Origin: Priestia aryabhattai
GTDB lineage: Bacteria > Bacillota > Bacilli > Bacillales > Bacillaceae_H
Length of the DNA stretch: 64,000 nt
Assembly (NCBI RefSeq): GCF_023715685.1
Contig: NZ_JAMBOQ010000005.1
Span: 1 to 64,000, forward strand
Direction of reading: 5' to 3'
Made by a program: the position numbers and the translations under genes. Below, one piece after another: positions 22,360-32,067 of the stretch. The notes beneath the pieces were generated by a model that had not been told where the DNA came from, made no database searches, and saw only the letters and a list, made by a program, of their open reading frames with translations. Position 1 is the first letter of the stretch, and every line of letters starts with the position of its first letter.

Positions 22360-23460
22360 ATGGCTTTAACAGCTGGAATTGTTGGTCTTCCTAACGTTGG
22401 AAAATCAACATTATTTAATGCAATTACACAAGCGGGCGCAGAATCTGCGAACTACCCTTTCTGTACGATTGATCCTAACGTGGGTATTGTAGAAGTGCCC
22501 GATCATCGTCTTCAAAAACTTACAGAGCTTGTAAAACCTAAAAAAACAATTCCAACAGCATTTGAATTCACAGATATCGCTGGAATCGTAAAGGGTGCTA
22601 GTAAAGGTGAAGGACTGGGAAATAAATTCTTATCTCATATTCGAGAAGTAGATGCAATTTGTCACGTTGTGCGTTGTTTTGAAGATGAGAACATTACGCA
22701 CGTTTCAGGAAAAGTAGATCCTATTTCAGATATTGAAACAATTAATTTAGAGTTAATTTTAGCAGATTTAGAAACGGTAGAGAAGCGTATTGGCCGTGTT
22801 CAAAAAATGGCTAAACAAAAAGATAAAGAAGCAATGTATGAATACGAAATTCTAGAGAAACTAAAGAATGCATTTGAAAGTGACCAGCCAGCTCGTGCTG
22901 TTTCATTTACAGAAGAACAAATGAAATTAGTAAAACAATTTCATTTGCTAACGATCAAACCTATTCTTTATGTAGCAAACGTTTCTGAAGATGAAGTAGC
23001 CGATGCATCTGCTAACGAATATGTAGCAAAAGTGCGTGAGTATGCGGCAAGTGAAGGTGCAGAAGTAATTGTTGTTTGCGCACGCATTGAATCTGAAATT
23101 GCTGAACTTGAAGGAGAAGAAAAAGCAATGTTCCTTGAAGAACTAGGCATTGAACAGTCAGGTCTAGATCAGCTTGTACGTGCAGCGTACGATTTACTTG
23201 GATTAGCTACGTACTTTACTGCTGGTGAGCAAGAAGTACGCGCGTGGACGTTTACACAAGGTATGAAAGCTCCTGAGTGTGCAGGTATTATTCATACAGA
23301 TTTTGAACGTGGATTTATTCGTGCAGAAACGGTATCATACGAGGACTTATTGACTGCTAGAACAATGGGAGCGGCTCGTGAAGCTGGAAAAGTACGTTTA
23401 GAAGGAAAAGAATACATCGTAAAAGACGGAGACGTTATGCATTTCCGCTTTAACGTATAA
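22360..23460 (+). CDS. ychF: Ribosome-associated GTPase/ATPase YchF (OLA1 family)
   Basis: This Obg-superfamily protein prefers ATP. The 366 residues have P-loop GLPNVGKSTLFNAI, DIAGIVKGASKGEG, a coiled-coil A-domain (about 130-200) and the C-terminal TGS domain (TYFTAGEQEVRAWTF). The frame can start at GTG 22348, but this lies in the SD AGAGGAG. ATG 22360 gives the family start MALTAGIVGLPN. It stands alone upstream of the rpsF operon. Confidence 0.96.
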   Translation: MALTAGIVGLPNVGKSTLFNAITQAGAESANYPFCTIDPNVGIVEVPDHRLQKLTELVKPKKTIPTAFEFTDIAGIVKGASKGEGLGNKFLSHIREVDAICHVVRCFEDENITHVSGKVDPISDIETINLELILADLETVEKRIGRVQKMAKQKDKEAMYEYEILEKLKNAFESDQPARAVSFTEEQMKLVKQFHLLTIKPILYVANVSEDEVADASANEYVAKVREYAASEGAEVIVVCARIESEIAELEGEEKAMFLEELGIEQSGLDQLVRAAYDLLGLATYFTAGEQEVRAWTFTQGMKAPECAGIIHTDFERGFIRAETVSYEDLLTARTMGAAREAGKVRLEGKEYIVKDGDVMHFRFNV

Positions 23461-23464
23461 GATT

Positions 23465-23501
23465 AAAAGCCGAAAGAAGATATTTTCTTTCGGCTTTTTT
23501 C
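23465..23501 (+). terminator. ychF terminator
   Basis: An AAAAGCCGAAAGAA / TTCTTTCGGCTTTT stem with a T-tract follows the stop of ychF. Confidence 0.9.
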
Positions 23502-23595
23502 TTTGGCGAAAATATGAGCGTATATTTACGAAACAGCCGGCAATGCGTATTGCTTTGCCTATGGTAGTGTGCTATAATTTTAATTCGTGAGTAAT

Positions 23596-23635
23596 ATTTT
23601 ATTGCTCCTTGCCCGTTTCGGGCCGTTAGACCAAA
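23596..23635 (+). promoter_or_regulatory. Candidate S6:S18-binding leader of rpsF
   Basis: The rpsF leader contains GCCCGTTTCGGGCCGTTAG: a small GC hairpin followed by an exposed CCG, just before the RBS AAAGGAGGTGACA. It resembles the known rpsF leader motif recognised by the S6:S18 complex in other bacteria. The secondary structure was not computed here. Confidence 0.5.
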
Positions 23636-23649
23636 AGGAGGTGACAGTG

Positions 23650-23937
23650 ATGAGAAAGTATGAAGTAATGTACATCATCCGTCCAAGCATTGATGACGAA
23701 GCAAAGAAAGCATTAGTTGAGCGCTTCAACGGCGTATTAACTGATAATGGTGCTGAAATCGCAAATGTTAAAGAATGGGGTAAACGTCGTTTAGCATACG
23801 AAATCAATGATTTCCGTGACGGTTACTACATGATTCTTGACGTGGCGGCTACTTCAGAAGCAGTTTCTGAATTTGATCGTCTTGCGAAAATCAACGAAGA
23901 CATTATCCGTCATATCGTTGTTAAACAAGAAGCATAA
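23650..23937 (+). CDS. rpsF: 30S ribosomal protein S6
   Basis: The 95 residues read [20 protein letters not shown] and contain [21 protein letters not shown]6 binds 16S rRNA as a heterodimer with S18 on the platform. The frame is open from 23587, but the ATG at 23650 follows AAGGAGGTGACAGTG and gives normal length. It is first gene of the rpsF-ssbA-rpsR operon. Confidence 0.97.
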   Translation: MRKYEVMYIIRPSIDDEAKKALVERFNGVLTDNGAEIANVKEWGKRRLAYEINDFRDGYYMILDVAATSEAVSEFDRLAKINEDIIRHIVVKQEA

Positions 23938-23984
23938 TTAAACGTTTAAATAAATGGGTTTTATTTCCTTAAGGAGTGGTTCTG

Positions 23985-24485
23985 ATGATGAATCGCGTAA
24001 TTCTCGTAGGACGCTTAACCAAAGATCCTGAATTACGTTATACCCCGAGTGGAGCAGCGGTTGCAACATTCACTTTAGCGGTAAACCGCACATTTACAAA
24101 TCAGCAAGGTGAACGTGAAGCTGACTTCATCAATTGTGTTGTATGGCGTCGTCAGGCTGAAAATGCAGCGAATTTCCTTAAAAAAGGAAGTTTAGCTGGT
24201 GTTGATGGTCGACTACAATCTCGCAGTTACGAAGGACAAGACGGTCGTCGCGTATACGTAACAGAAGTTGTAGCAGAAAGTGTGCAATTTTTAGAGCCGA
24301 AAAGTGGCGGTGGGGATACGCAACGCAGTAACTTTGCTAACACTGGAGGATCTGGACAAGGCTCTCCATTTGGAGATAATCAGAACCGTAACTCAGGTAA
24401 TCAAGGTTATACTCGCGTTGATGATGATCCATTTGCAAATAATGGCGAGACAATTGACATTTCAGATGACGATTTACCGTTTTAA
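23985..24485 (+). CDS. ssbA: Single-stranded DNA-binding protein SsbA
   Basis: This protein protects ssDNA and recruits repair and replication partners. The 166 residues have an OB fold ([21 protein letters not shown]) followed by a Gly/Asn/Gln-rich linker from about 110. The acidic tip DISDDDLPF is the partner-binding peptide. ATG 23985 is 8 nt after AAGGAG; GTG 23976 overlaps that SD and was rejected. Confidence 0.97.
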   Translation: MMNRVILVGRLTKDPELRYTPSGAAVATFTLAVNRTFTNQQGEREADFINCVVWRRQAENAANFLKKGSLAGVDGRLQSRSYEGQDGRRVYVTEVVAESVQFLEPKSGGGDTQRSNFANTGGSGQGSPFGDNQNRNSGNQGYTRVDDDPFANNGETIDISDDDLPF

Positions 24486-24551
24486 TTCGCAGTAGATTAT
24501 CCGGAGTATAAAATTTTATAGAAACTTTTAAGCGGAAGGAGGCGTATCAAA

Positions 24552-24791
24552 ATGGCAGGTGGACGTAAAGGTGGACGCAACAGACGTCGTAAAGTTTGTT
24601 TCTTCACAGCAAACGGCATCACTCACATCGATTACAAAGATGTAGATATGCTTAAAAAATTCGTTTCAGAGCGTGGTAAAATTTTACCTCGTCGTGTAAC
24701 TGGAACAAGCGCTAAATACCAACGTAAATTAACGATCGCTATCAAACGCGCTCGTCAAATGGCATTATTACCATATGTTTCTGGTGAATAA
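24552..24791 (+). CDS. rpsR: 30S ribosomal protein S18
   Basis: This 79-residue basic protein starts [18 protein letters not shown] and carries [25 protein letters not shown], the S18 signature. It is the partner of S6. An AAGGAGGCG RBS precedes the ATG, and the gene is last in the operon before a strong terminator. Confidence 0.98.
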   Translation: MAGGRKGGRNRRRKVCFFTANGITHIDYKDVDMLKKFVSERGKILPRRVTGTSAKYQRKLTIAIKRARQMALLPYVSGE

Positions 24792-24801
24792 TGAACGGTA
24801 T

Positions 24802-24840
24802 AAAAAGAGGCAGTAAGGGAATCCTTACTGCCTCTTTTTA
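24802..24840 (+). terminator. rpsR terminator
   Basis: An AAAAAGAGGCAGTAAGG / CCTTACTGCCTCTTTTT stem of 17 bp with a T-tract. Confidence 0.93.
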
Positions 24841-24929
24841 CATTACATAGGTGCTCTTTTGCCAAATAGTTGCTTCTTATGAATTGAATCGATAAAATAA
24901 ATAATAGTCTATATCAACGAGGTGAAGTT

Positions 24930-25877
24930 GTGAAAGGAATTCGATATATTACAGAAGGAGCAGCTCTTTTAGCGCTGTTTGTGGCGCTGTTGTTAGCGTC
25001 TCTCTATATACCTCTTTTGGGAGTGATTTTGGCTTTCGTATTAGGTGTACCCTTTATCGTTTTTACTATGAGACATGGATTTGGAAAAGCTGTTCTCTTT
25101 TTTATCGTAGCTGTTTTACTGACTATTTTGTTTGGAACGTTAAAAGCATTACCTATTACCTTTATATTTGGGATAGGGGGAACAATGATAGGTGTGCTTT
25201 ATGCTAAAAAGCAGTCAAGGTATATTACTTTATTAGGAGGTACCACTGCCTTCGCATTTGGATTTTTATTATGGTTTGTCTTAACTATCTCGTTATTACA
25301 TATAAATCTATCAGCAGATCAATGGGCCACTACAGTGAATGAGTCTATCGATCGAAGTGTAAAGTTATCGGAAAGCTTAGGTCAGAGTGTAAGTCAGCAG
25401 CAAATTGAAAGAACAAAAGACTCTATTTCCATGTTAAAATATATAATTCCTACATTTTTGGTAGTCGTAAGTGCAGTATTTTCACTAATTACTCAGGCTA
25501 TAGCTGCACCCATATTAAAACGGTTAGGTCATGAAGTAGAAAAATTTCCCCCTATTCGTACATTAAAATTACCTAAAAGTGTTCTTTGGTATTATTTAAT
25601 TGCATTGGTACTGACTTTTCCTATGTTTAATTTTGAACACGGATCTTTCATGTATATTGTAATTTTAAATATGCTTGCACTGTTACAAATATTAGTAGTT
25701 GTTCAAGGGATCTCTTTTATTTTCTATTTCTCACATCAAAAAGGGTATACCAAAGCAATTCCAATTGTTGTAACAATTTTAGCATTAATTATTCCAATTA
25801 TCCTTCAAATTGTGCGTATCTTAGGTATAATTGATTTAGGATTTAATTTAAGAAAACAATTAGACACAAAAAAGTAG
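24930..25877 (+). CDS. yybS: YybS family membrane protein (DUF2232)
   Basis: The 315 residues start at GTG after GAGGTGAAGTT. There are about eight membrane segments, with a soluble loop around 130-165 (NLSADQWATTVNESIDRS). The family is conserved immediately upstream of gdpP in Bacilli; its molecular function is not established. The 36-bp gap to gdpP suggests a common transcript. Confidence 0.9.
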   Translation: MKGIRYITEGAALLALFVALLLASLYIPLLGVILAFVLGVPFIVFTMRHGFGKAVLFFIVAVLLTILFGTLKALPITFIFGIGGTMIGVLYAKKQSRYITLLGGTTAFAFGFLLWFVLTISLLHINLSADQWATTVNESIDRSVKLSESLGQSVSQQQIERTKDSISMLKYIIPTFLVVVSAVFSLITQAIAAPILKRLGHEVEKFPPIRTLKLPKSVLWYYLIALVLTFPMFNFEHGSFMYIVILNMLALLQILVVVQGISFIFYFSHQKGYTKAIPIVVTILALIIPIILQIVRILGIIDLGFNLRKQLDTKK

Positions 25878-25913
25878 ATATTGTGGAACTTAAAAAAGTA
25901 GGAGCTGAAATGG

Positions 25914-27887
25914 ATGCCTGTCTTTACAAAAAAGAACGTCATTCGCTATCCATTTTACTCATTGTATAGTATAGCCCTGATTTTAGTAGGTATCGTGACC
26001 TATCATAATTGGATCATAGGAATGATAGGCTTTATATTACTACTAGCCTGTCTTTTTCTATACATGAGAATGGAGCGAATGCTGTCCGATGAGTTTGAAA
26101 CCTATATTTCAATGCTGTCTCATCGGCTGAAAAAAGTAGGCGAAGAGGCATTAATGGAAATGCCGATTGGGATTATGTTATTTAATGATGAATATCAAAT
26201 TGAATGGACAAATCCTTTTCTAGCATCTTGTCTGGGTGAAGACACACTAGTGGGAAGATCATTATACGATGTAGCCGAAAGTATTATTCCACTGATCAAA
26301 CAAGAAGTGGAAACAGAAGTTGTTACGTTACATGATCGGAAATTCAAAGTGGTGATTAAACGAGACGAGCGCTTACTGTACTTCTTTGATATTACAGAGC
26401 AAATGGAAATCGAAAAATTGTATGAAGAAGAACGAACAAGTTTAGGAATTATCTTTTTAGATAATTATGATGAACTAACGCAAGGAATGGATGATCAAGT
26501 TAAAAGTAACTTGAATAGCCACGTAACTTCTATGTTAAATAATTGGGCTCAAGAATACGGTATCTTTATTAAACGTACGTCTTCTGAGAAATTTATTGCG
26601 ATTATGAATGAACAAATCTTAATTCATTTAGAGCGAAGTAAATTTTCTATCTTAGACCAAGTTCGAGAAGAGACGTCTAAACAAAATATACCGCTTACAT
26701 TGAGCATTGGTATCGGAGCTGGCGCTGCTGATTTACCTGAACTAGGTACTTTGGCTCAATCTAGCTTGGATTTAGCCTTAGGTCGGGGTGGAGATCAAGT
26801 AGCGATTAAACAGCCGAATGGAAAAGTAAAATTCTTTGGGGGCAAGACAAACCCAATGGAAAAACGGACGCGCGTGCGTGCAAGAGTTATTTCTCACGCG
26901 TTAAAAGAGCTCATTACAGAGAGTGGAAAAGTGATTATCATGGGTCATAAGTATCCGGATATGGATGCTGTAGGAGCTGCTATTGGGATATTAAAAGTAG
27001 CGCAAGTAAATCAGAAAGACGGTTTTATCGTATTAGATCCTGATCATATCGATACAGGTGTTCAGCGAATGCTAGAAGAGATTAAAAAGAAAGAAGGCCT
27101 GTGGGAACGATTTATTACGCCTGAAGAAGCCTTAAATCTTGTGAGTGATGATACTCTTTTAGTAGTAGTAGATACGCATAAGCCGTCGCTCGTTATTGAA
27201 GAAAGATTATTAAATCGTATTGAAAATGTCGTGGTCATTGATCACCATAGACGAGGAGAAGACTTTATCGAAGATCCTCTTCTTGTCTATATGGAGCCAT
27301 ATGCTTCCTCAACAGCAGAACTCGTTACTGAGCTTCTTGAATACCAGCCAAAACGATTTAAAATTGATATGCTAGAAGCAACAGCACTTTTAGCCGGTAT
27401 TATTGTCGATACAAAAAGCTTTACATTACGCACGGGATCTCGTACGTTTGATGCAGCGTCCTTTTTACGTTCTCAAGGCGCAGATACGGTTCTTGTTCAA
27501 AAGTTTTTAAAAGAAGATATCACGCAATATGTACAGCGAGCGCGCTTTATTGAACATGCAGAGATTTATACAGCAGGTATCGCCATTTCACGAGCCGAAC
27601 CAAACAAAATGTATGATCAAGTGTTAATTGCGCAAGCTGCGGATACGCTGCTTTCAATCAGCGGAGTGGTTGCTTCGTTTGTTATTTCTAAGCGACGGGA
27701 TAATCTAATTGGCATTAGTGCTAGATCGCTTGGAGATATCAATGTACAAGTTATTATGGAGAGTCTCCAAGGCGGAGGCCACTTAACGAATGCTGCTACT
27801 CAGCTTCAAGACATTAGTTTGGATGAAGCTGAAGAACGGCTTAAACAAGCAATTGATGAGTACTTAGATGGAGGTAAAAAATCATGA
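25914..27887 (+). CDS. gdpP: Cyclic-di-AMP phosphodiesterase GdpP (YybT)
   Basis: GdpP hydrolyses c-di-AMP to pApA and so controls potassium and cell-wall homeostasis. The 657 residues comprise two N-terminal TM helices (about 13-53), a PAS domain (about 75-150), a degenerate GGDEF domain (about 170-300), and a DHH/DHHA1 catalytic module. The DHH motifs are [23 protein letters not shown] and [11 protein letters not shown], and the DHHA1 part has [11 protein letters not shown]. It overlaps rplI by 4 bp. Confidence 0.96.
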   Translation: MPVFTKKNVIRYPFYSLYSIALILVGIVTYHNWIIGMIGFILLLACLFLYMRMERMLSDEFETYISMLSHRLKKVGEEALMEMPIGIMLFNDEYQIEWTNPFLASCLGEDTLVGRSLYDVAESIIPLIKQEVETEVVTLHDRKFKVVIKRDERLLYFFDITEQMEIEKLYEEERTSLGIIFLDNYDELTQGMDDQVKSNLNSHVTSMLNNWAQEYGIFIKRTSSEKFIAIMNEQILIHLERSKFSILDQVREETSKQNIPLTLSIGIGAGAADLPELGTLAQSSLDLALGRGGDQVAIKQPNGKVKFFGGKTNPMEKRTRVRARVISHALKELITESGKVIIMGHKYPDMDAVGAAIGILKVAQVNQKDGFIVLDPDHIDTGVQRMLEEIKKKEGLWERFITPEEALNLVSDDTLLVVVDTHKPSLVIEERLLNRIENVVVIDHHRRGEDFIEDPLLVYMEPYASSTAELVTELLEYQPKRFKIDMLEATALLAGIIVDTKSFTLRTGSRTFDAASFLRSQGADTVLVQKFLKEDITQYVQRARFIEHAEIYTAGIAISRAEPNKMYDQVLIAQAADTLLSISGVVASFVISKRRDNLIGISARSLGDINVQVIMESLQGGGHLTNAATQLQDISLDEAEERLKQAIDEYLDGGKKS

Positions 27888-28333
27888 AAGTAATTTTCTT
27901 AAAAGATGTAAAAGGAAAAGGCAAAAAAGGTGAAGTAAAAAATGTTTCAGACGGTTATGCACATAACTTCTTATTAAAAAATGGTTATGCTGTTGAAGCT
28001 ACAGGCGGTAATGTAAAAGTATTAGAAGCACAAAAAAATAGAGAGCAAAAAGATGCAGCTGCAGAACTTCAAGCAAACAAAGAGTTAAAAGCAACTCTTG
28101 AAGAACTAACAGTTGAATTAAAAGCAAAATCTGGTGAAGGTGGCCGTTTATTCGGTTCTATCACAAGCAAACAAATTGCTGAAGAATTAAAGAAAAAGCA
28201 CAACATTAAAGTAGATAAGCGTAAAATTGAATTAAACGATGCAATTCGCGCATTAGGCTACACAAATGTACCGGTTAAATTACATCCGGAAGTAACCGCT
28301 ACTGTAAAGGTACACGTGACTGAACAAAAATAA
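27884..28333 (+). CDS. rplI: 50S ribosomal protein L9
   Basis: The 149 residues start [20 protein letters not shown], the N-terminal L9 rRNA-binding domain. A long helix (about 40-75) and a C-terminal domain ending [13 protein letters not shown] complete it. It overlaps gdpP (ATGA) and is followed by dnaC, the common gdpP-rplI-dnaC order. Confidence 0.97.
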   Translation: MKVIFLKDVKGKGKKGEVKNVSDGYAHNFLLKNGYAVEATGGNVKVLEAQKNREQKDAAAELQANKELKATLEELTVELKAKSGEGGRLFGSITSKQIAEELKKKHNIKVDKRKIELNDAIRALGYTNVPVKLHPEVTATVKVHVTEQK

Positions 28334-28366
28334 ACGCACGATTGAGAAATAAGTAAATAATATAAA

Positions 28367-28402
28367 GGGTTGGCGCGGACTTGTATTTGTTCGCGCCAAC
28401 AT
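28367..28402 (+). other. GC-rich hairpin between rplI and dnaC
   Basis: GTTGGCGCG / CGCGCCAAC arms with an ~18-nt loop sit in the 116-bp gap. There is no T-tract, so it may be an RNA processing or stability element rather than a terminator. Confidence 0.6.
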
Positions 28403-28449
28403 TTATGATGAAAGAAAATACTGAAAGAATATAAGAGGGGCATAGAAAT

Positions 28450-29814
28450 ATGAGTGATCTTTTTGCTGATCGTCTTCCGCCTCAGAATATTGAAGCAGAG
28501 CAAGCGCTATTAGGGGCCATTTTCTTAGAGCCTTCTTCTTTAACCTTAGCATCTGAACTGCTAATACCTGAAGATTTTTATCGGGCATCGCATCAGAAAA
28601 TCTTTACATGTATGCTGAAACTTTCTGACCAAGGTGAACCGGTTGATTTGGTGACGGTAACGTCTGAATTAGCTGACCAAAAAATCCTAGAAGAAGTTGG
28701 CGGCGTATCGTATTTAAGTGATTTAGCTAACTCTGTTCCAACGGCTGCAAACGTAGAGTATTACGGTAAAATCGTAGAAGAAAAGTCGATTTTACGCCGT
28801 TTAATTCGTACTGCAACGCATATTGCTTCAGAAGGATATGCAAGGGAAGACGAAGTAGAAGTTTTATTAAATGAAGCGGAAAAAAACATTTTAGAAGTAG
28901 CACAGCGTAAAAACAGCGGTGTGTTTCAAAATATCAAAGATGTACTTGTACAAACGTACGATGATATCGAAGTTCTTCACAATCGAAAAGGTGACATTAC
29001 AGGTATCCCAACCGGGTTTAGTGATTTAGATAGAATGACAGCAGGGTTCCAGCGAAATGATTTAATCATTGTAGCGGCCCGCCCATCGGTAGGTAAAACG
29101 GCCTTTGCCTTAAATATTGCGCAAAACGTTGCAACGAAAACGGATGAGAACGTAGCAATCTTCAGTTTAGAGATGGGTGCTCAGCAGCTTGTTATGAGGA
29201 TGCTGTGTGCCGAAGGAAATATTGATGCACAAAGACTGCGTACAGGCTCGCTTACAGCTGATGACTGGGGAAAGCTCACTATGGCAATGGGGTCTTTGTC
29301 CAATGCAGGGATTTATATTGATGATACACCGGGTATTCGAGTAGGTGAAATTCGTTCTAAGTGTCGTCGCTTGAAACAAGAAGGCGGACTTGGGATGATT
29401 TTAATTGACTACTTACAGCTTATTCAAGGAAATGGACGAAGCGGAGAAAACCGACAGCAGGAAGTATCTGAAATTTCTCGTGCGTTAAAAGCTTTAGCTC
29501 GTGAATTAGAAGTTCCTGTTATCGCCTTATCACAGCTTTCCCGTGGAGTAGAGCAGAGACAAGATAAGCGACCAATGATGTCTGATATCCGTGAATCCGG
29601 AAGTATTGAGCAGGATGCCGATATCGTAGCTTTCTTATATCGTGAAGACTATTATGAAAAAGATACAGAAAATCAAAATATTATCGAGATTATTATAGCC
29701 AAGCAGCGTAACGGTCCAGTTGGAACCGTACAGCTTGCCTTCGTAAAAGAATACAATAAATTCGTTAATCTCGAGCGGCGCTTTGATGACGCAGGAGTGC
29801 CGCCTGGTGCATAA
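28450..29814 (+). CDS. dnaC: Replicative DNA helicase DnaC (DnaB family)
   Basis: This hexameric 5'-3' fork helicase has 454 residues. The N-terminal domain contains PPQNIEAEQALLGAIFLEP. The RecA-like C-terminal domain has Walker A ARPSVGKTAFALN, Walker B MILIDYLQLI, and DIRESGSIEQDADIV with the arginine-finger region. The ATG follows AGAGGGGCATAGAAAT. It stands alone between rplI and purA. In Bacillus nomenclature dnaC is the helicase, not its loader. Confidence 0.97.
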   Translation: MSDLFADRLPPQNIEAEQALLGAIFLEPSSLTLASELLIPEDFYRASHQKIFTCMLKLSDQGEPVDLVTVTSELADQKILEEVGGVSYLSDLANSVPTAANVEYYGKIVEEKSILRRLIRTATHIASEGYAREDEVEVLLNEAEKNILEVAQRKNSGVFQNIKDVLVQTYDDIEVLHNRKGDITGIPTGFSDLDRMTAGFQRNDLIIVAARPSVGKTAFALNIAQNVATKTDENVAIFSLEMGAQQLVMRMLCAEGNIDAQRLRTGSLTADDWGKLTMAMGSLSNAGIYIDDTPGIRVGEIRSKCRRLKQEGGLGMILIDYLQLIQGNGRSGENRQQEVSEISRALKALARELEVPVIALSQLSRGVEQRQDKRPMMSDIRESGSIEQDADIVAFLYREDYYEKDTENQNIIEIIIAKQRNGPVGTVQLAFVKEYNKFVNLERRFDDAGVPPGA

Positions 29815-29837
29815 AACCTCTCAATATGAGAGGTTTT
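29813..29837 (+). terminator. dnaC terminator
   Basis: AAAACCTCTC / GAGAGGTTTT stem with a 5-nt loop, followed by ATTTTATT, overlapping the dnaC stop. Confidence 0.85.
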
Positions 29838-29865
29838 ATTTTATTGTTATCGCATTCGTTCCGCA

Positions 29866-29941
29866 AAATACGATATATTTGTAATAACTTTTATTAAATC
29901 GTTCGGATTTAATTGACTTTAGCGTGATAAATTGATACACT
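29866..29941 (+). promoter_or_regulatory. purA promoter with candidate PurR PurBoxes
   Basis: TTGACT (29913-29918) and TACACT (29936-29941) are spaced 17 bp. Just upstream, 29898-29910 read on minus as AAATCCGAACGAT, matching PurBox AWWWCCGAACWWT at 12 of 13. A weaker opposite box is AAATACGATATAT (29866-29878). The paired inverted layout suggests PurR repression, as for B. subtilis purA. Confidence 0.65.
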
Positions 29942-30001
29942 TATCCATGGTTAAATTATGTCGTAGTGAGCTGTTGCTTACTAAGCGGAGGTGCTTAAGA
30001 T

Positions 30002-31288
30002 ATGTCTTCAGTCGTTGTAGTAGGAACACAATGGGGAGATGAAGGAAAAGGGAAGATTACAGACTTCCTATCAGAAAATGCAGAAGTGATTGCACGTTAC
30101 CAAGGTGGGAACAATGCAGGTCACACAATTAAGTTTAATGGTGAAACTTATAAGTTACATTTAATTCCTTCAGGTATTTTTTATAATGACAAAACGTGTG
30201 TAATTGGAAACGGTATGGTTGTCGATCCAAAAGCGCTTGTTCAAGAATTAAAATACTTACATGATCGCGGTGTAACAACAGAAAACTTACGTATTAGTAA
30301 CCGAGCTCATGTGATTCTTCCATATCATTTAAAATTAGATGAAGTTGAAGAAGAACGTAAAGGTGAAAATAAGATTGGTACAACGAAAAAAGGTATTGGA
30401 CCAGCTTATATGGATAAAGCAGCACGTGTTGGTATTCGAATTGCCGATTTACTAGACCGTGAAGTATTTGAAGCAAAATTAACACAAAACTTAGCTGAAA
30501 AGAATCGCCTTCTTGAAAAAATGTATGAAGTAGAAGGCTTTACATTAGAAGAAATTTTAGATGAGTACTATGAGTATGGTCAACAAGTGGCAAAATATGT
30601 TGTTGATACATCAGTAGTATTAAATGATGCGTTAGACGAAGGACGTCGTGTACTATTTGAAGGCGCACAAGGTGTTATGTTAGATATCGATCAAGGAACA
30701 TATCCATTTGTTACATCTTCAAACCCGGTAGCGGGTGGAGTAACAATTGGTTCTGGTGTAGGTCCATCTAAAATCAAACACGTTGTAGGTGTATCAAAAG
30801 CGTATACAACTCGTGTTGGTGACGGTCCTTTCCCAACTGAATTAACAAACGAAATTGGTGATCAAATCCGTGAAGTAGGACGTGAATACGGTACAACAAC
30901 TGGTCGTCCTCGCCGTGTAGGTTGGTTTGACAGTGTAGTTGTACGTCATGCTCGTCGCGTTAGCGGAATCACAGACTTATCTTTAAACTCAATTGATGTA
31001 TTAACAGGAATTGAGACGTTAAAGATTTGTGTAGCTTACCGTTACAAAGGGGAAATTATGGAAGAATTCCCTGCTAGCTTAAAAACACTTGCAGAATGCG
31101 AACCTGTATATGAAGAGCTTCCAGGTTGGACAGAAGATATTACGGGTGTGAAAACATTAGATGAGTTACCTAATAATGCTCGCCACTACTTAGAGCGCGT
31201 GTCTCAATTAACAGGTATTCCTTTATCTATTTTCTCTGTAGGTCCAGATCGTACACAAACAAATGTATTACGTGGTGTATATAGCTAA
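30002..31288 (+). CDS. purA: Adenylosuccinate synthetase
   Basis: This enzyme catalyses GTP-dependent IMP + aspartate to adenylosuccinate, the first step of AMP synthesis from IMP. The 428 residues have the GTP-binding loop [14 protein letters not shown] (Asp13/Lys16 region). They also carry GNNAGHTI, the IMP-binding segment [16 protein letters not shown], and [13 protein letters not shown]. The RBS GCGGAGGTG precedes the ATG. Confidence 0.98.
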   Translation: MSSVVVVGTQWGDEGKGKITDFLSENAEVIARYQGGNNAGHTIKFNGETYKLHLIPSGIFYNDKTCVIGNGMVVDPKALVQELKYLHDRGVTTENLRISNRAHVILPYHLKLDEVEEERKGENKIGTTKKGIGPAYMDKAARVGIRIADLLDREVFEAKLTQNLAEKNRLLEKMYEVEGFTLEEILDEYYEYGQQVAKYVVDTSVVLNDALDEGRRVLFEGAQGVMLDIDQGTYPFVTSSNPVAGGVTIGSGVGPSKIKHVVGVSKAYTTRVGDGPFPTELTNEIGDQIREVGREYGTTTGRPRRVGWFDSVVVRHARRVSGITDLSLNSIDVLTGIETLKICVAYRYKGEIMEEFPASLKTLAECEPVYEELPGWTEDITGVKTLDELPNNARHYLERVSQLTGIPLSIFSVGPDRTQTNVLRGVYS

Positions 31289-31290
31289 AT

Positions 31291-31327
31291 AAAAAAGGTT
31301 AGCTCCTCGTGAGCTAACCTTTTTTTA
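31291..31327 (+). terminator. purA terminator
   Basis: AAAAAAGGTTAGCTC / GAGCTAACCTTTTTT stem with a CTCGT loop. Confidence 0.93.
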
Positions 31328-31457
31328 TTTATAATTGGCGCTTTGTTAACAAGATTTTTAAAAAAAGCTCAATAATAAAAAGAAAGTTTTAAAAAAACTA
31401 TTGCATTTATATAAAACATCATGTTATTATAATAAACGTCGCTAAGAGATATAACAT

Positions 31458-31530
31458 GAGCCATTAGCTCAGTTGGTAGAGCATCTGACTTTTAATCAGA
31501 GGGTCGAAGGTTCGAGTCCTTCATGGCTCA
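31458..31530 (+). tRNA. tRNA-Lys (TTT)
   Basis: The acceptor GAGCCAT pairs with ATGGCTC, and the discriminator is A. The anticodon loop is CTTTTAA with anticodon TTT in a TCTGA/TCAGA stem. The T-loop is GGTTCGAGTCC. There is no encoded CCA. Ends may be off by one base. Confidence 0.95.
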
Positions 31531-31545
31531 CTTTTGTTACAACGT

Positions 31546-31617
31546 GGCCCGTTGGTCAAGCGGTTAAGACACCGCCCTTTCACGGCGGTAACACGGGTTC
31601 GAATCCCGTACGGGTCA
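31546..31617 (+). tRNA. tRNA-Glu (TTC)
   Basis: The acceptor GGCCCGT pairs with ACGGGTC, and the discriminator is A. The anticodon stem CCGCC/GGCGG encloses CTTTCAC, giving anticodon TTC. No CCA is encoded. Confidence 0.95.
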
Positions 31618-31652
31618 TTTTTAATATTTTTAATACATAGCACATAGACTGA

Positions 31653-31728
31653 GGTCCCGTGGTGTAGCGGTTAACATGCCTGCCTGTCACGCAGGAGATC
31701 GCGGGTTCGATTCCCGTCGGGACCGCCA
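31653..31728 (+). tRNA. tRNA-Asp (GTC)
   Basis: The acceptor GGTCCCG pairs with CGGGACC, discriminator G. The anticodon stem CCTGC/GCAGG encloses CTGTCAC, anticodon GTC. It is the only one of the four with an encoded CCA (31726-31728). Confidence 0.95.
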
Positions 31729-31732
31729 TTTT

Positions 31733-31805
31733 GGCTCGGTAGCTCAGTTGGTAGAGCAAAGGACTGAAAATCCTTGTGTCGGCGGTTCGATTCCGTCCCG
31801 AGCCA
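31733..31805 (+). tRNA. tRNA-Phe (GAA)
   Basis: The acceptor GGCTCGG pairs with CCGAGCC, discriminator A. The anticodon stem AAGGA/TCCTT encloses CTGAAAA, anticodon GAA. It is the last gene of the tRNA cluster before a terminator. Confidence 0.95.
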
Positions 31806-31807
31806 TC

Positions 31808-31842
31808 AAAAAGCATGACTTTATTTAAAGTCATGCTTTTTT
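31808..31842 (+). terminator. tRNA cluster terminator
   Basis: AAAAAGCATGACTTT / AAAGTCATGCTTTTT stem with a T-tract. Confidence 0.9.
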
Positions 31843-32067
31843 CTTTTATTTACATTTAAAAGAAAACGTTATTTGCTTTGTATCTCTTTTGTGGTAATAT
31901 ATTACTTTTGTATTTAGAGATGGTTGAAAATCATATATCTTCATGTATAGTAGAGGATGAACTTGTGACGTTTCAAGGGTTATCAAGTATAATAAAACTA
32001 CGGTATTCAAACAGTATGAATACTATCTTTTATATTTTGCTTCAACTAATAAAGGAGAACGATGATC

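Noticed and set aside
31580..31834. Minus-strand ORF of 84 codons reading NRTADTRIFSPLLYQLSY and TGIEPAISCVTG
   Set aside because: It is the antisense of the tRNA-Glu/Asp/Phe genes, a classic false protein family produced by tRNA complements.
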